Source of the DNA: Astyanax mexicanus
Taxonomy: Eukaryota; Chordata; Actinopteri; Characiformes; Acestrorhamphidae
Assembly (NCBI RefSeq): GCF_023375975.1
Contig: NC_064419.1
Span: 43,089,534 to 43,153,533, forward strand
Direction: 5' to 3'
Length of the DNA stretch: 64,000 bases
The position numbers were made by a program, and so were the translations under genes. Shown one piece after another: positions 21,357 to 33,262 of this stretch (its first letter is position 1; every line of letters begins with the position of its first letter). The notes under the pieces are model-generated. The model was not told the DNA's origin and ran no database searches. It saw only the letters and a program-made list of their open reading frames with translations.

Positions 21357-24300
21357 ATGAAATCCTATCTGAGATTTCTGCTGATTTTCCAAGGTACATC
21401 ATTTTTTTTTAAATCAATTTAATAATGTTTTATTTTTTTTTTAAGTTTAAAATGTAGTGGTGGACAAATTCCTTTAATTGCTTATAAAGATGCATATCAT
21501 CATTTTTTCTAAACATATAAACAACAAGTTCACTTAACTCATCAGGTTTTACAGTGTGATGCTGAACCGTACGCTGCGCTGCGTTGCTACTGTATCTCCA
21601 ACAGGAACCTGCTTCCTGATTGGTGTCTGCTTTGCACTTCTTTGGTTTTAATAGGTTTTTATTTTAAAAAAAAATATTTGAGTTTGAAATGTAGTGGAGT
21701 TAAAGTAAGACATTTGAGTTTAATGTGTAGGAGTTAGAGTAAGATATTTACGTTTGGAATGTAGTGGAGTTAAAATCAAATATTTTAGTTTGAAACGTAG
21801 TGGAATAAAAAGTATTTGAGTTTGAAATGTAGTTAATGTAAATTAAGACGTTTGAGTTTAAAATGTATTTGAGTTAAAGTAATATATTTGTGTTTGAAAT
21901 GTATTTGAGTTATTGTAAAATATTTAAGTTTGAAATGTAGTGGAATAAAAATTACAATATTTAAGTTTAAAATATAGTTGAGGTAAAGTAAGATATTTGA
22001 GTTTGAAATGTATTTGAGTTAGAGTAAGATACTTAAGTTTGAAATGTATTTGAGTTAGAATACAATATTTGAGTTTGAAATATATTTGAGTTACAGCAAA
22101 ATATTTAAGTTTGAAATGTAGTGGAATATAAAGTACAATATTTGAATTTGAAATGTATTTGAGTTAGATTAAGATACTTGACTTTGAAATATATTTGAAT
22201 TAAAGTAAAGTATTTGAGTTTAAAATGTAGTGGAATAAAAAGTACAATATTTGAATTTATAATTTAGTGTAATAAAAAGTACAATATTTGAGTTTAAAAT
22301 ACAGTGGAGTTAAAGGAATAAAGTAACTCAAAATTTAAATACTTCTGAATCTGAAAAATCTGAAAAAAGTACAGATATAAAAAAAAACTGAAACTAAAAC
22401 TACTGCTACAGTAACCAATTACATTTACATTCTGAATGTCAACCACTGTTGAAATGACTAAATGTAAATATTAGGAGCAAAATATAAAATATTCATATTA
22501 ATGACCTATGAACTATATTTTATCCTCTGTTATTATAGCTGATGGTGTTTAACAGCTCTGGAGGGTTGAGCTGCAGTTTGTAATGCTTCTGTTCTGATTG
22601 TGTTCTAGTTCTGATGGGTTTGGCTGTGCAGACGAAAACTGTAGCTGTGTTCACTGGAACAGAAGGAGGCAGTGTGGAAATCAACTGCAGTTATAGAGTT
22701 TCACACCAATACTCAAAACAGTACTTCTGTCGTGATCCGTGCAGATATTCTGATGTTTTAATTGAAACTCAGAAAGCTGATATTGTTGTTTCTAAAGGCA
22801 GATACTCTATAATAAACACTGTGACTGCACTGAGTGTTTCTGTCACCATCAAAAACCTCAGATTAACAGACTCTGGAGTTTATTATTGTGGAGTGTATGA
22901 ATGGGGACCAGACAAACTCACTAAAGTAGAAATCTCTGTAAAGAAAGGTAAGCATAGAACATCTCGACACTGTGGATGGAAGAATGTTAACCCCCCCCCC
23001 CACACACACACACAAACACACACATACACACACACACAACTTCAGAAATGGAACTTCCCATCCATCTGCACTCACTATTAAACCTCACTGAAACTCAGCT
23101 AATGTAGCATTTCATAACCTGTTTACACACTGCTATCTCATGACATTTGGCATGTCTTTGTATACATATATAGTTATTATTAAAATCTACTCGTGCTGTA
23201 TGTAGAAACACTTACTGTAAAGGCATAGATGTGACAGTTAGAACTGAGGTAAAAAAATTATCTTTTTTATCTCGGTTTTGGACACCTCTTCTCATTCTAT
23301 ATTTTTATTTCATTATTTTTTCCTACATTGTAAGTGAATAGTGAAGTGATCCAGACTATAAAGGAATTACAAAATAACTTAAAAGTGTTAAACAAAACAA
23401 AATACTCTGTGAAGCATTTAGGTGCTCTTATCTGGGGTGATGTTAACTTACAGTTTCTAGGGCTGGTAAGTGATATCTCTGATGAGAGCCAGTTTCATCA
23501 TAGCGTGTTTGATGGTCTTTGTGACTGTATCTGAGGATACCTTACTCTTCCTAAACTGACCTCTATTTTTTGAGTATTTTTTTACTTACATAGTTGAGCA
23601 GTTCTTGCCACAATAACATTGATTATCATGAAGCCACAGAGAAATACAAAACCTGTCATCAAAACTAATTGTGGTACTTAAAAGAATCTAAAATATAAAA
23701 ATATATTCTGGTTTGTTTGACACCTTTGGTTTACAAAATAATTCTGCATGTGTTCCTGTATAGCTTTAATGCTTTCTTCAATATTAAATTTGAAAATGTA
23801 AAAATGTGCTTGTTTGATGATTTTCTGCAGCTCAAGTCAACCTAAGCACAACCTCTCAGACTACTGGTTCTACAGGTAATAGCCTCATCACTCATTACAA
23901 ACATTTTAACTAATCAGCATTGTCAGTAAATAGCAGAGTAAATAGTAAATGGGGCATAGAGTGCAATATCTGTGCCATAGTTGAATAATAAGAGGTTGGT
24001 ACATGGAAGCGACCAAAACACCAATTTAAGGCCAATTATAAAAAAACTCAAATAGTTTCAGAACATTTCTGACTTGTTATTTTTAGATGTACAAAAATGA
24101 CATAAACACACCCACTGGTTAAAACCAATAAAAGTAGAGCTTTTCATTTTTCCACACATGAACCTTCCATAAAAGTAAAAATAGCATGTTTAATTCTGAT
24201 CCAAAATAGTATTGTGCCTCTGCTGACCCATGGACAGCATGTCAGTATTTAGACAGTATTTATACCATGAATAATTAAAATACTTAATAAATGCATTGTT

Positions 24301-27086
24301 TGGCACCTTTAAATAGCTTGTTACTGTTGTCTCCACTGTGCTTTCTTTTAATTATGACTATGATCAGTTTCACATTAATATGTTAAACCAGTGTGAAATC
24401 AGGGTCAGTCATACAGTCACACATCCACACAGTTCTCAGGAGGTGTTAAAAGTTGGTGATTTTCTATCTGTGTTTTAATAATTTTTCTGATTTTTGTTTT
24501 CTGATCTTTGTTTGCTGAATTCTTGTGTTTCCTGGGTCTTAAACATGTTTTGTATCTATTTGATAATTGTTTCTAGCATAAGTAGCAGTTTATCAGTGAC
24601 TTTGGGCCTGGTTTACACCAGGGGTTTTGTATTTGAATAGTATCTGAATCTACTTTTTTACACTTGTCATTAAAATGCGTGATCAGCTAAGATCAGATTT
24701 TACTCTCCTGTGTAAAACACTTTAAAAGGGGATATACTAAATACTATTTACACGTGTATTAAATATAGACAAGATCTATCTCTAAATACTTTAAAATGTG
24801 GTTTAAGTAACTGGGTCATAATCAGATTACAATGCATCTTAGGGGGTTGTTTACACCTAGATTTTAATGCAGACAAAACAGGTTCTTTCAGTATTGAAAA
24901 GTTAAACCAAAATGACTTTTTCTGGGGTGACATAAAGTCAAACAGGATAGGTTACCTATACAAAGATTATTTTCTTGCCTGAACAGAAAAAAGCCAAACT
25001 CCAGCTGTGAAATGACAAAATTAAAAAGAACATCTTCATTGAAAAAGAATTGCATCATTTGTTTGGCTGCTAAAAAGTGTCTCAGAATTCAACAACTCCT
25101 CTCTGAAGGCCTTGAAGGCCCTCAGTCATACAGAACGTAAAAATTTGTTGGTGAATATAGAAGTGATATATATTTTCTGTTCCTCTTCACTAAGACAGGA
25201 AACTACAGCATCATGGGTATTTATATTTTTCAGATACGTCCACCACAACCAATGAACTCTCCACCACAGCAAAGCCCACATGGTCTTCAGCTCACAGTAA
25301 ATATCCAATACATTCAATACGTAATATTTCTGCTTTTTTTTTATTGTTACTCATATCTACATAAAATTTACTGCTAATCATTATTAAGTTGATGTTATCT
25401 CTATAGCACCATTATACGACAGATTTAACAGAGTTTATTTTATGTTCATGTAGTATTCTCTGTCCACTTTTTACTGTATTATTATCTGTATTCAGTTTTT
25501 ATTAAATGTACACCCATTAAAAATAATAAAGTGTGGGATTGTAATGCTATTCGGAAGGAAGATAAAAGTTACCAGAAACAATAAATGATTAAAATTAGCT
25601 TTTTTTTTGTTTTGTTTTTACAATAAATGTATTAACTACACATTGTTTTTGTCATGGCATCTGATTCATAGTGTATATGACCTTTTTTGTTTTTAGAAAT
25701 TCACAGTGAATATAAATCAACATCATCACAAACTCCTCCCAGCACTTCTTCAGATTCTTCAGCATTCCACGGTCAGTAGTTATTTATATATAACCGCATG
25801 CCAAAAGTCATTGGACATCAGTATTTAAATTGATCATAAAGTTTTACTTTAGGAGACAGCTAGGGAATGTCCTCAGACTGGTATAAGCTGTAAGGTGTTA
25901 TCTTGTGGGTGCAGATGGGGACGGGACGTTCTGTTTCTGAAGTCATGGAATGTAGCAGGTCCTATCCCGTGATTTTTGACATGTCAGTGTTTAATGCAGA
26001 CAAGTGAAAACAGAGAAAGAACCTGTTTTCACTTGTCTGCATTAAACACTTTATTGAACAATTGAAATGAATTTAGGGTCAAATGGGACAATTTAGCTAT
26101 AGATTTATTTTCTTCTGTGAATGCTCTTCTTCTTAGCTATGAAACAGCAAAATTAAAATCTTCAGAGTAACAGAAATGGATTATTTGTTTGGCTGGTTTG
26201 TTCCATTGTAAGAAACAAAGCCAAAAAAAATATCCCAGTCCCCCTTAATTCACCTTGTTTCATTATCTAAATCCCAGAAATCAATATCTCCTGTATGAAG
26301 GCGTTGGCCTTGCTCCCTCCGGGTGGGTAGATGGCGCTCTCTCCGCAGCCTTGGGCATCTGTGAGCTGATGTATTGAAGCCCAGTCGCTGCGCTTACCTC
26401 TGAGCGCGCTGTGATGCTACTCAGCAATGCTGCATCAGCAGCAGCTCAAAAAGAAGCGGCGGCTGACTTCACATGTGTCGGATGAAGGATGTGTTAGTCT
26501 TCACCCACCTGGTGTGTTGGGGCATCTCTAGTGATAGGGAGAGTCATTGGGCGAGCAAAATTAGGGAGAAAATGGGGAAAATTAGTAATAAAATGATATA
26601 TATATATAAAAAGACAGAGATCTGGTGATGCAGCTGGCCATGGTATAGTATCTGTGTCTTCAAGGTAAGCTCTTGAGATGATATTCACTCCAACTGCACT
26701 CTAGAGTCTGTAGTCTAGAGTTAACTAGCACAGACTCACCTCAACTGGAAATCAGGGTTAAAATCTGGCTAAAAGTCATACAGTGGAACTCCAACTGCGC
26801 AGTACTGTGATGCTACTGAGTGGACCAAGCATTTTTTGATGCTTGTGCTAAAATTCTGTGTATAGCAGCAAAAATTATAATATAAATGTTAATAATCTTT
26901 AAAAAATCTGTCTTAACTCGAAGTATTTACATTTTACTGTTCTTCTCTCATTGTTCCTCTGTAGGGTCTAAAGCTGAGCTGGCAGTGTTCGGCGTGCTGT
27001 TTGGAGTGGTTTGTGCCAACATGTTTTTTCTTTTGCTCTTTCTCTACAAGACCTCAGCTCCCCCATCTTGTCCTCCAGTCATCTGA
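21357..27086 (+). CDS. CD300/CMRF35-like receptor gene B, complete single-IgV form
   Basis: This is the cleanest complete copy and the reference structure for the array. Exons: 21357-21393 (signal, MKSYLRFLLIFQ), 22609-22947 (IgV), 23831-23875, 25234-25296, 25697-25771 (Ser/Thr/Pro stalk, likely O-glycosylated) and 26965-27086 (helix, tail ending PSCPPVI, TGA). The total is 681 b, 226 residues, all introns phase 1 with AG/GT borders. The membrane segment begins after SKAEL; polar residues are the edge Glu and a central Asn. The tail is too short for ITIM or ITAM, so signalling would need a partner chain; that is an inference from CD300 biology. A possible ATTAAA is at 27223-27228. The family call rests on the four-cysteine V domain and gene structure. 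The exact orthologue is unknown. Confidence 0.82.
21660..22345 (+). repeat. Intron-1 minisatellite, gene B
   Basis: About 0.7 kb of the same 32-38-bp units as in gene A, less than half the length. Confidence 0.85.
22609..22947 (+). CDS. IgV exon of gene B
   Basis: Intact V domain with INCSY, QYFCRDPC and DSGVYYCGV. Loop residues differ from the other copies (RVSHQYSKQY, VYEWGPD, TALSVSV). The Asn before the first core cysteine forms an unusual N-C-S sequon. Phase 1 at both ends. Confidence 0.88.
22992..23039. repeat. CA-rich microsatellite
   Basis: C-run followed by a CA/CACACACAAA tract in the intron after the gene B IgV exon. Confidence 0.9.
23279..23625. mobile_element. Tc1-type MITE copy, gene B
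   Basis: Same element and same intron position as at 13597, 48582 and 54255. It ends near GAGCAGTTCTTGCCACAATA. Confidence 0.55.
25989..26047. repeat. Perfect inverted repeat (hairpin), gene B
   Basis: 25-bp arms starting GTTTAATGCAGACAAG with a 9-base loop, paralogous to 11023-11077. Confidence 0.85.
26305..26592 (+). repeat. SINE-like repeat in last intron, gene B
   Basis: Same family and position as 18075-18303, here with the promoter-proximal part (GGGTGGGTAGATGGCGCTC) kept. Confidence 0.65.
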
Positions 27087-28635
27087 ACAACCAGAATACA
27101 ACCACTTACACCCAGAGTGCTCATACTGCAGTCTAATCCAACTCAGATGTTGAAAATGTAAAAACTGGAATACCCCAAGTTAGATTTTCCACTCAGAAAG
27201 AGTGGTAGTTAATTAGTAGTATATTAAATGTACATTAATTATAAATCTGTGTAAAGTTTCTATTCATTAATGTAATTCATTCATTAGATCAGTGGTGTTT
27301 TAGGCAGGATTTTTCATTATTACATTACATTACTTTTTCCTCTGTACAAAAGCAGACAAATATTATTTTGTTATGGAACATAACAGACTAAATACTTCAG
27401 CTCTAACAGCTTCAGATATAGCTCAGTTAGTTTTTTGTACAATATACTGGAGCAGAAATTAAAACTGGCATGCATTTTTACATAACGCCATAGTGCTAGA
27501 GTAGCTGCAGAGCACCATGTCTAACAGCACTGCTAAAGAAGCACACTGGCAAAGCTCACTAACTAACGCTAGCCAGTTAGCATAACAAGCTAATACACTG
27601 AAAGCTCAGCTCTGTGGACTTAAACGCTCATCTTATCTGAGGAGCTCCTGCTGCTGTTCCTCACTGTATCAGTGTTTTATCCAAGTAAAATGGAAAAACA
27701 ACAGCAAGTAGCAATTATTCACTCAGAAAAAAGAGACGAAAGGAATCGATCCACAGCTCGGAGAAAAGTTACTCTCAGTGTAAAAAAAGCTTCAAGAGCA
27801 GTAAATACAGCCCTTTGTAAATATATTAATAGTGTAGCTTGCAGGAATAAATTTAATGCACACTGAACTGAATGTATTTTTATTAACTGGAGAAAAAAGG
27901 GAAGTGTGGCTTCTTTTAATAGTATAAATAGAAACTGCTAGACTGCACACAAAAAAAAGATTTGTGTTGCATGTGCATGTTGCAGTGAGAGTGTTAAAAG
28001 CTTAGGAATGTGTTATACGCAGTACAGAGCAATATGTAATGTAGCACAGTTATCACGTCTGGTATAAAATGTATATAAAAATATAGATCTAACATGTTTT
28101 TTGTGCTTCAGTTACACTTACTGTTACTGTGTGGGAAATATGATTAATGTTGGAGCATATGAAATAAATAAATAATTTTCTGAAATGTAAAAAAATATGT
28201 TGTCAAGTCTTAAAGCGTAAGTCTGATTCAAAGGGCCATTTTTTTAGATCAATAAGCGAGTCATAAACTGTGCACCTTGCAGCCTGATTTAGAGTGTGTC
28301 TTTTCTATCGTAATGATGGGAAAAGTATGCCTTGCACAGCTCAAACATGCAAAATTATCTTAATTAATCATGGATGTTTTAGTTGCATAACGTGTAATAA
28401 ACCAATTAATGTGTCACTTGCCATTCACTTTAAGAGCCACATGCGCTTTAACTTTGGCACATTGCTATTTCAGGGATGCAGCTACCTTGACGTGTCCCGC
28501 ACTTTTTAGTGACACAGGAAGCTGACCTGTTCAATCATGCTCGTTCATTCAGTTTATTGTTGATATATATTTTGACTGTTTTCCGTTGCCATTGGCAAAG
28601 ATATATTCACAAGCTCCGTTGCTATTTAAACAACG
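27087..28635. other. Intergenic spacer, gene B side
   Basis: Downstream DNA of gene B. It matches 58205-59790 downstream of gene C more closely than the older spacers: both share a deletion inside the conserved open block. It is interrupted at 28640 by the Gypsy element. CAGG (28636-28639) is the left target duplication. Confidence 0.7.
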
Positions 28636-28639
28636 CAGG

Positions 28640-30593
28640 TGTAACCCCCATTTCATGAGAGCTACAGACTGCATAGTTTAGAGTCTTTGGGAGTTAAAGG
28701 GTTAAGTTAACTGAGTCTGGTGTAATAAACTGCAGCCAATCATATTAGGAAGCTTGGCTTGTCCCGCCTTAGTTGCTTCTGATTGGACAGAACTACTGCA
28801 GCTAGAAGTGCGGTTCCCCTCAATCAGTCTCTCTCTCTCTGCGTGCTCTGGAGGAAGAAGCTGTGCCCCAAAGTCAGCTAGAAAGCTGTGTCTCACAGTT
28901 AACTTAGGAAAGTGACCAAAATAAGCCTCTTTTGATAAAAGAGTGAACTATTTAAAGCTAGAAGCATCACCTGTCCATCTAATGGGCTGGAAATTCGTGA
29001 ATTGTGCAAAAACCTGACCTATGAACACCGACTATCTGGTGAGTTAGACTATGTTTGCTTTAGCTAGCTGCTAACTTTGCTAACAGACCGCATGGTCTGC
29101 TGCTGTAGTCTGCTGAGCTCAGAAATGCTGAATTCTCACTCAAATGTCTAGATTATATTACTAAAAACAGATAAAGGAGTAAATAAAGAAAATAGCTGTT
29201 GAGTATTGCTTTTAATGAAGATTAATATTTTGAGAATTTAATTATTACACATTAAATAAAACATTTCTTTTACTCATAGCTGAAGCTGGTTCTAGAGCTA
29301 TTGAGGGTAAAGGACCAAAAAGGATACCCGTTCATCCAAGAGGTATATTTCCAATAAGTTGTGTGTAATGTGTGTAAAGAAAAGAACTGCCCTTGTTGAT
29401 TTTTTTGAAAGGTTTATTGAAGTTTATATGTACATTGTAATATGTTGTGTAGCATTAGAACCTGTGAAAAGAGAAAAAAAGTTGTGTAAAATACTGTTTA
29501 AACATATGCTAGAATACAAGAAAAAAAAGTAAAATACTTACCTGTTACGTTCCTGTAAAATCTGTAAAGGGAAATGTTAATACTGTTAATAAGAGGTTTT
29601 ATTTTATATTAAGGAAATTATTTGGGGTTATATGTTGAACTGAATGTGACTACAGAGTAATGGTCAGTGATATTTAGAAGTAATAGTTTCTGTACCTGCT
29701 TGCTTAAGCAGGTCAGGTTTTTTTTGAGGGCGCTGGAAACCTGGGAGAGAAGATTCCCTCAGCATGACTTCGGACCCTCTTCTGTGAAAGCGATGGCGAG
29801 CCACCCAAAGGAGAACTGAGCTAAAAGACTACTCTTGAGTCCATTTCAAATTACCTGGTCACGTGGTAGGACAAAGAAAAGTGATTGAGAGACTGAGCTT
29901 ATTTTATTTTTATTTAATTTTATTTTATTTATTGTTTCAACACATTTGTATTTATTTATTGTGGGTTTACTGATTTACTGAAGTTGTTGGGTTATTGAAA
30001 AAAGTAGAACTAAAGGTGTATATTCTGAACTAAATTTTATTAGTGGATCTAAATAAACAAATTAACTAAACTAGCAACTAATAGTAAATTAAATGATATT
30101 GAACTCTGTCAGTGTAAAAGTTTAAAGTATAAATAGCTAAACTACCATTAACTACTCAACTTAAAAGATAAATAGTACATCCTAAAAGTAATAATACAGA
30201 AATAAAACCCAAATAAGCTTATATATTCCTAGTTTCCCTATTAATATTCTATTCCTAAACTAAAAAGTGCAAAGTAATAACAGATTTATTTTATAACGGC
30301 TAATAATAATAATAATAATATATATATATAAAATTGAACATTTATTGTTTTTGACATTGATTCAATGTACACCTAAAGCTTGTTTTGTTTGTTTTATTTT
30401 GTCTTCTAAGTAAAGTAAATCCCTTTACTTTAACACTGTTCTCTGTCTCGTTAATGCTGACACACACCCCCACCTCCTTTACGAACCTAGACATACTGGT
30501 CTTGAGTGGCAAATTCCTTTGTTACCTGTATTTACCCAGCTTCAGTGTTGCTGGATAGTAGTCAGTCATCAGCTAGCTGTTAGGAGTGCTACA
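28640..30593 (+). repeat. 5' LTR of Gypsy element
   Basis: 1954 bp, starting TGTAACCCCC and ending GTGCTACA. It contains a (TAA)n tract shorter by four units than the 3' copy. Its minus strand has a 64-codon open frame also present in the 3' LTR, judged incidental. Confidence 0.93.
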
Positions 30594-30616
30594 TAAATTG
30601 GCGAGCCAGCCAGGAG
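30594..30616 (+). other. Likely primer-binding site region
   Basis: The bases directly after the 5' LTR, TAAATTGGCGAGCCAGCC, include TGG, as expected opposite a tRNA 3' CCA end. Which tRNA was not determined. Confidence 0.45.
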
Positions 30617-30697
30617 GTGGCGCTGTTGTCAGCTTAACAGACAATCTTGCACATTTTGAACTTAGAAAAACAAATTAATGACAAAACAAATTCCACA

Positions 30698-32387
30698 ATG
30701 GAGATAATACAAAAAGAGAATGTAAATGTTCCAAACTCTCTCATTGTTAGTGGGTTAACTCACACTAAAATAGATGAGGAACTTTTTGACTATCTAAAAG
30801 GACATGGTTCAATTGCTAGGCTAATTCACATTGGAAAAACAGAGTCTGAGTACTACCAACAAGTAATTGTAGAGTACAACTTCGATACTGCCATTAAGTC
30901 GATAGAGCCTTTACTGCCCCTTGACTATGCAAGTACCTCTGATCCTGAGGTAAATTATCTGGTCAAAGCCCTTTCCAGGCAAAGCAGGGGGCGAAGCAAC
31001 CAGGTCATATCTTGAGGAACTCCAGAGTGTTGCCACATTAAGTGGCAGGAGTCTTACTGCAGTGCTGAAGGATGAATTAGCAAAAGTCAATGAGTCCATC
31101 GTACAAGCAGCTCAGAGCGAAACCATAGAAGGAGTATGGGGCACTAGTAAAGATGAACCCGCCAGTAATGTTGACAGCACTCACCAGTTTACTCCCATCA
31201 TGTCCCCTCAACCCACTTCATCTGTTAAAAAGAGTCCAGTTACAGCCACATTCACTTCCTTCCCACTGAACAACGCAAGTGAAACTAGTTCAGATCCTAC
31301 TAATGTGTGCCCACCAGAAGTTCAAAGGGTTATAGTAGAGCACATAGTAAAGACTGGAGAAGTTGCATCACAGTCACATGCTCATAGCAGACTTAAGACA
31401 TTTTCTGGAAGATTTCCTTGTCCTTCAAACGAAGTTGACTATGACACTTGGAGAACAAACGTTGAATTGTTACTGCAAGATCCCTCCATTTCTGACTTGG
31501 ACCGCTCCAGGAGGATTATTGACAGCCTTTCTCCACCAGCTGCATCCATGATCAAACCCTTAGGTTCTGCTGATTTACCCAACACTTACCTGGAATTGCT
31601 TGATTCAGCATTTGGAACAGTTGAAGATGGTGACGAGCTCTTTGCCAAGTTCTTGAACACATTGCAGAATGCTGGTGAGAAACCTTCATCATATCTTCAC
31701 AGATTACAAGTTGCATTAATGAAAGCTATGAAAAGAGGAGGAATTACAACCAGTAAGCCTGAAGGTCAGCTCTTAAAGCAATTTTGTCGTGGATGTTGGG
31801 ATCAGTCGATTCTTACTGAGCTCCAATTAGAGTCGAGACGGGAAGACCCCCCATCTTTTCCCAAGTTACTCCTTATGTTGCGAACCGAGGAAGATAGACA
31901 AGCTGCAAAAAACAGACGTATGAAGCAACACCTTGGCATACCCCGACAGAAGGTCGTTACCCATGCACAAGTAACATGCGTCAGCCCACCTGGTGACAGG
32001 CAGCTACCCAACCATTCTGAACTTTCAGCAGAGACTCAACAGCTTAAAGCACAAGTTGCCCAGCTACAAGCCCAATTAGCCAAGTTACTTCCAGCCAAGC
32101 CCAGCAAAGCTAAAAAAGCACCTAAGCCTAGTGAGTCATCCGGGCCCAATACAAGCCACACCAAAGTGACCTCATCAGCTGTAAATAGTACCAACCTTGC
32201 ATCCAAGCCAAAGCCATGGTACTGTTTCTCATGTGGAGAAGATGGGCACATTGCTAGGTCCTGTGTGAATGAGCCCAATCCATCCTTGGTCTACACAAAG
32301 AGAAAAGAACTTCATGAAAAGCAACAGCAGTGGGAGGAACAGAACAAGCTTCCGTTAAACTTAAGACAGTCCTTGTCGCGGGACTGA
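30698..32387 (+). pseudogene. gag of Gypsy element, frameshifted
   Basis: Capsid/nucleocapsid protein of the retrotransposon. The N-terminal part opens at ATG 30698 (MEIIQKENVN) and stops at 31015. The rest continues in the next frame, open from before 30963 to 32387. The two frames overlap around a run of five G at 30987-30991, the likely site of a one-base change. The N-terminal part and the central LEELQSVATLSGRS-type segment resemble PNMA-like Gag proteins. A single zinc knuckle of C-x2-C-x4-H-x4-C type is encoded at about 32223-32264. Whether the shift is mutational or programmed cannot be told here. The frame running to 32387 has no ATG near its upstream limit. Confidence 0.75.
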
Positions 32388-33262
32388 CAGGGACTAAGAA
32401 CAACAAATGTCCCACTCGGAAAGAGAAAAATCAACATGCAATCATTCCTGAAAGACTTGTAGGGACCAAGTGTACAGCCAAAGTCACCATAGCTGGCAGA
32501 AGTTGTAATTGTCTTTTAGACACAGGCTCACAAGTCACCACGATACCACGGTCCTTTTATGAATCGTATTTATCCGAACAGCCCATTCAACCACTGACTA
32601 ACTTGCTCGAAGTTGAAGGAGCCAATGGACAGCCCGTCCCATATGAGGGTTTTGTTGAAGTCAGTGTCACATTCCCTAGAGAGCTTTCTGGAGGAGAAAT
32701 CGAAGTTCCAACCTTAGCACTTGTAGTTCCCGATTTCCGCTTTAATGAGCATTCTCAGGTGCTCATAGGGACAAACACGCTTGATGTTTGGTACAGTCAG
32801 TACAATCATCTAAAGCACCCTCAACATTGTCCAAGCCCTTATGGATATAAGGCAGTGTTAAAGGCACTTTCCCTTCGAGAGAAACACGCTGCAAGTGGTC
32901 GAATTGGGGTAGTTCTATGGAAGAGCAAAACACCAGAAGTCATACCTGCTGGACAAGTTGTCTGCCTCAAGGGAGTTGTTCGCAGCAGAGTCACTACTGA
33001 ACCATGGGCATTAGTTGAACCACCATCTACTTCTTCTCTTCCTGGAGGCATCCTTGTGTCCAGCTGCATGTTAAAAAACCCTTTATGTGCTCCACATAAG
33101 TTGCCAGTAATGCTGAAAAATGAAACCAGTCATGACATCAAAATTCCAACCAACAGCATAATAGCTGAGCTACACTCCATCACAAGTGTCCTTTCTGAAC
33201 CTGCATCTTCAAAGGGGTTTCCTGCTAGTGAGATGGAAGGGCAAAGAAGTGAACTCTTTTAG
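32330..33262 (+). CDS. Aspartic protease region of Gypsy element
   Basis: An open frame overlapping the end of gag by 58 b in the -1 frame, as expected for a Gag-Pro frameshift. The catalytic motif is CLLDTGSQVTTIP, with Asp at residue 64 counting from 32330; a later LIGTNTLDV matches the protease flap-distal motif. There is no ATG at its start, so it is likely made as a fusion. It ends at TAG 33260-33262, where the polymerase frame (+1) is already open. Confidence 0.8.
   Translation: MGGTEQASVKLKTVLVAGLTGTKNNKCPTRKEKNQHAIIPERLVGTKCTAKVTIAGRSCNCLLDTGSQVTTIPRSFYESYLSEQPIQPLTNLLEVEGANGQPVPYEGFVEVSVTFPRELSGGEIEVPTLALVVPDFRFNEHSQVLIGTNTLDVWYSQYNHLKHPQHCPSPYGYKAVLKALSLREKHAASGRIGVVLWKSKTPEVIPAGQVVCLKGVVRSRVTTEPWALVEPPSTSSLPGGILVSSCMLKNPLCAPHKLPVMLKNETSHDIKIPTNSIIAELHSITSVLSEPASSKGFPASEMEGQRSELF

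Noticed and set aside
28702..28896. 64-codon minus-strand open frame present twice (also 37209-37403)
   Set aside because: Lies inside both LTRs of the Gypsy element, so the double occurrence follows from LTR identity. It has no recognisable domain.
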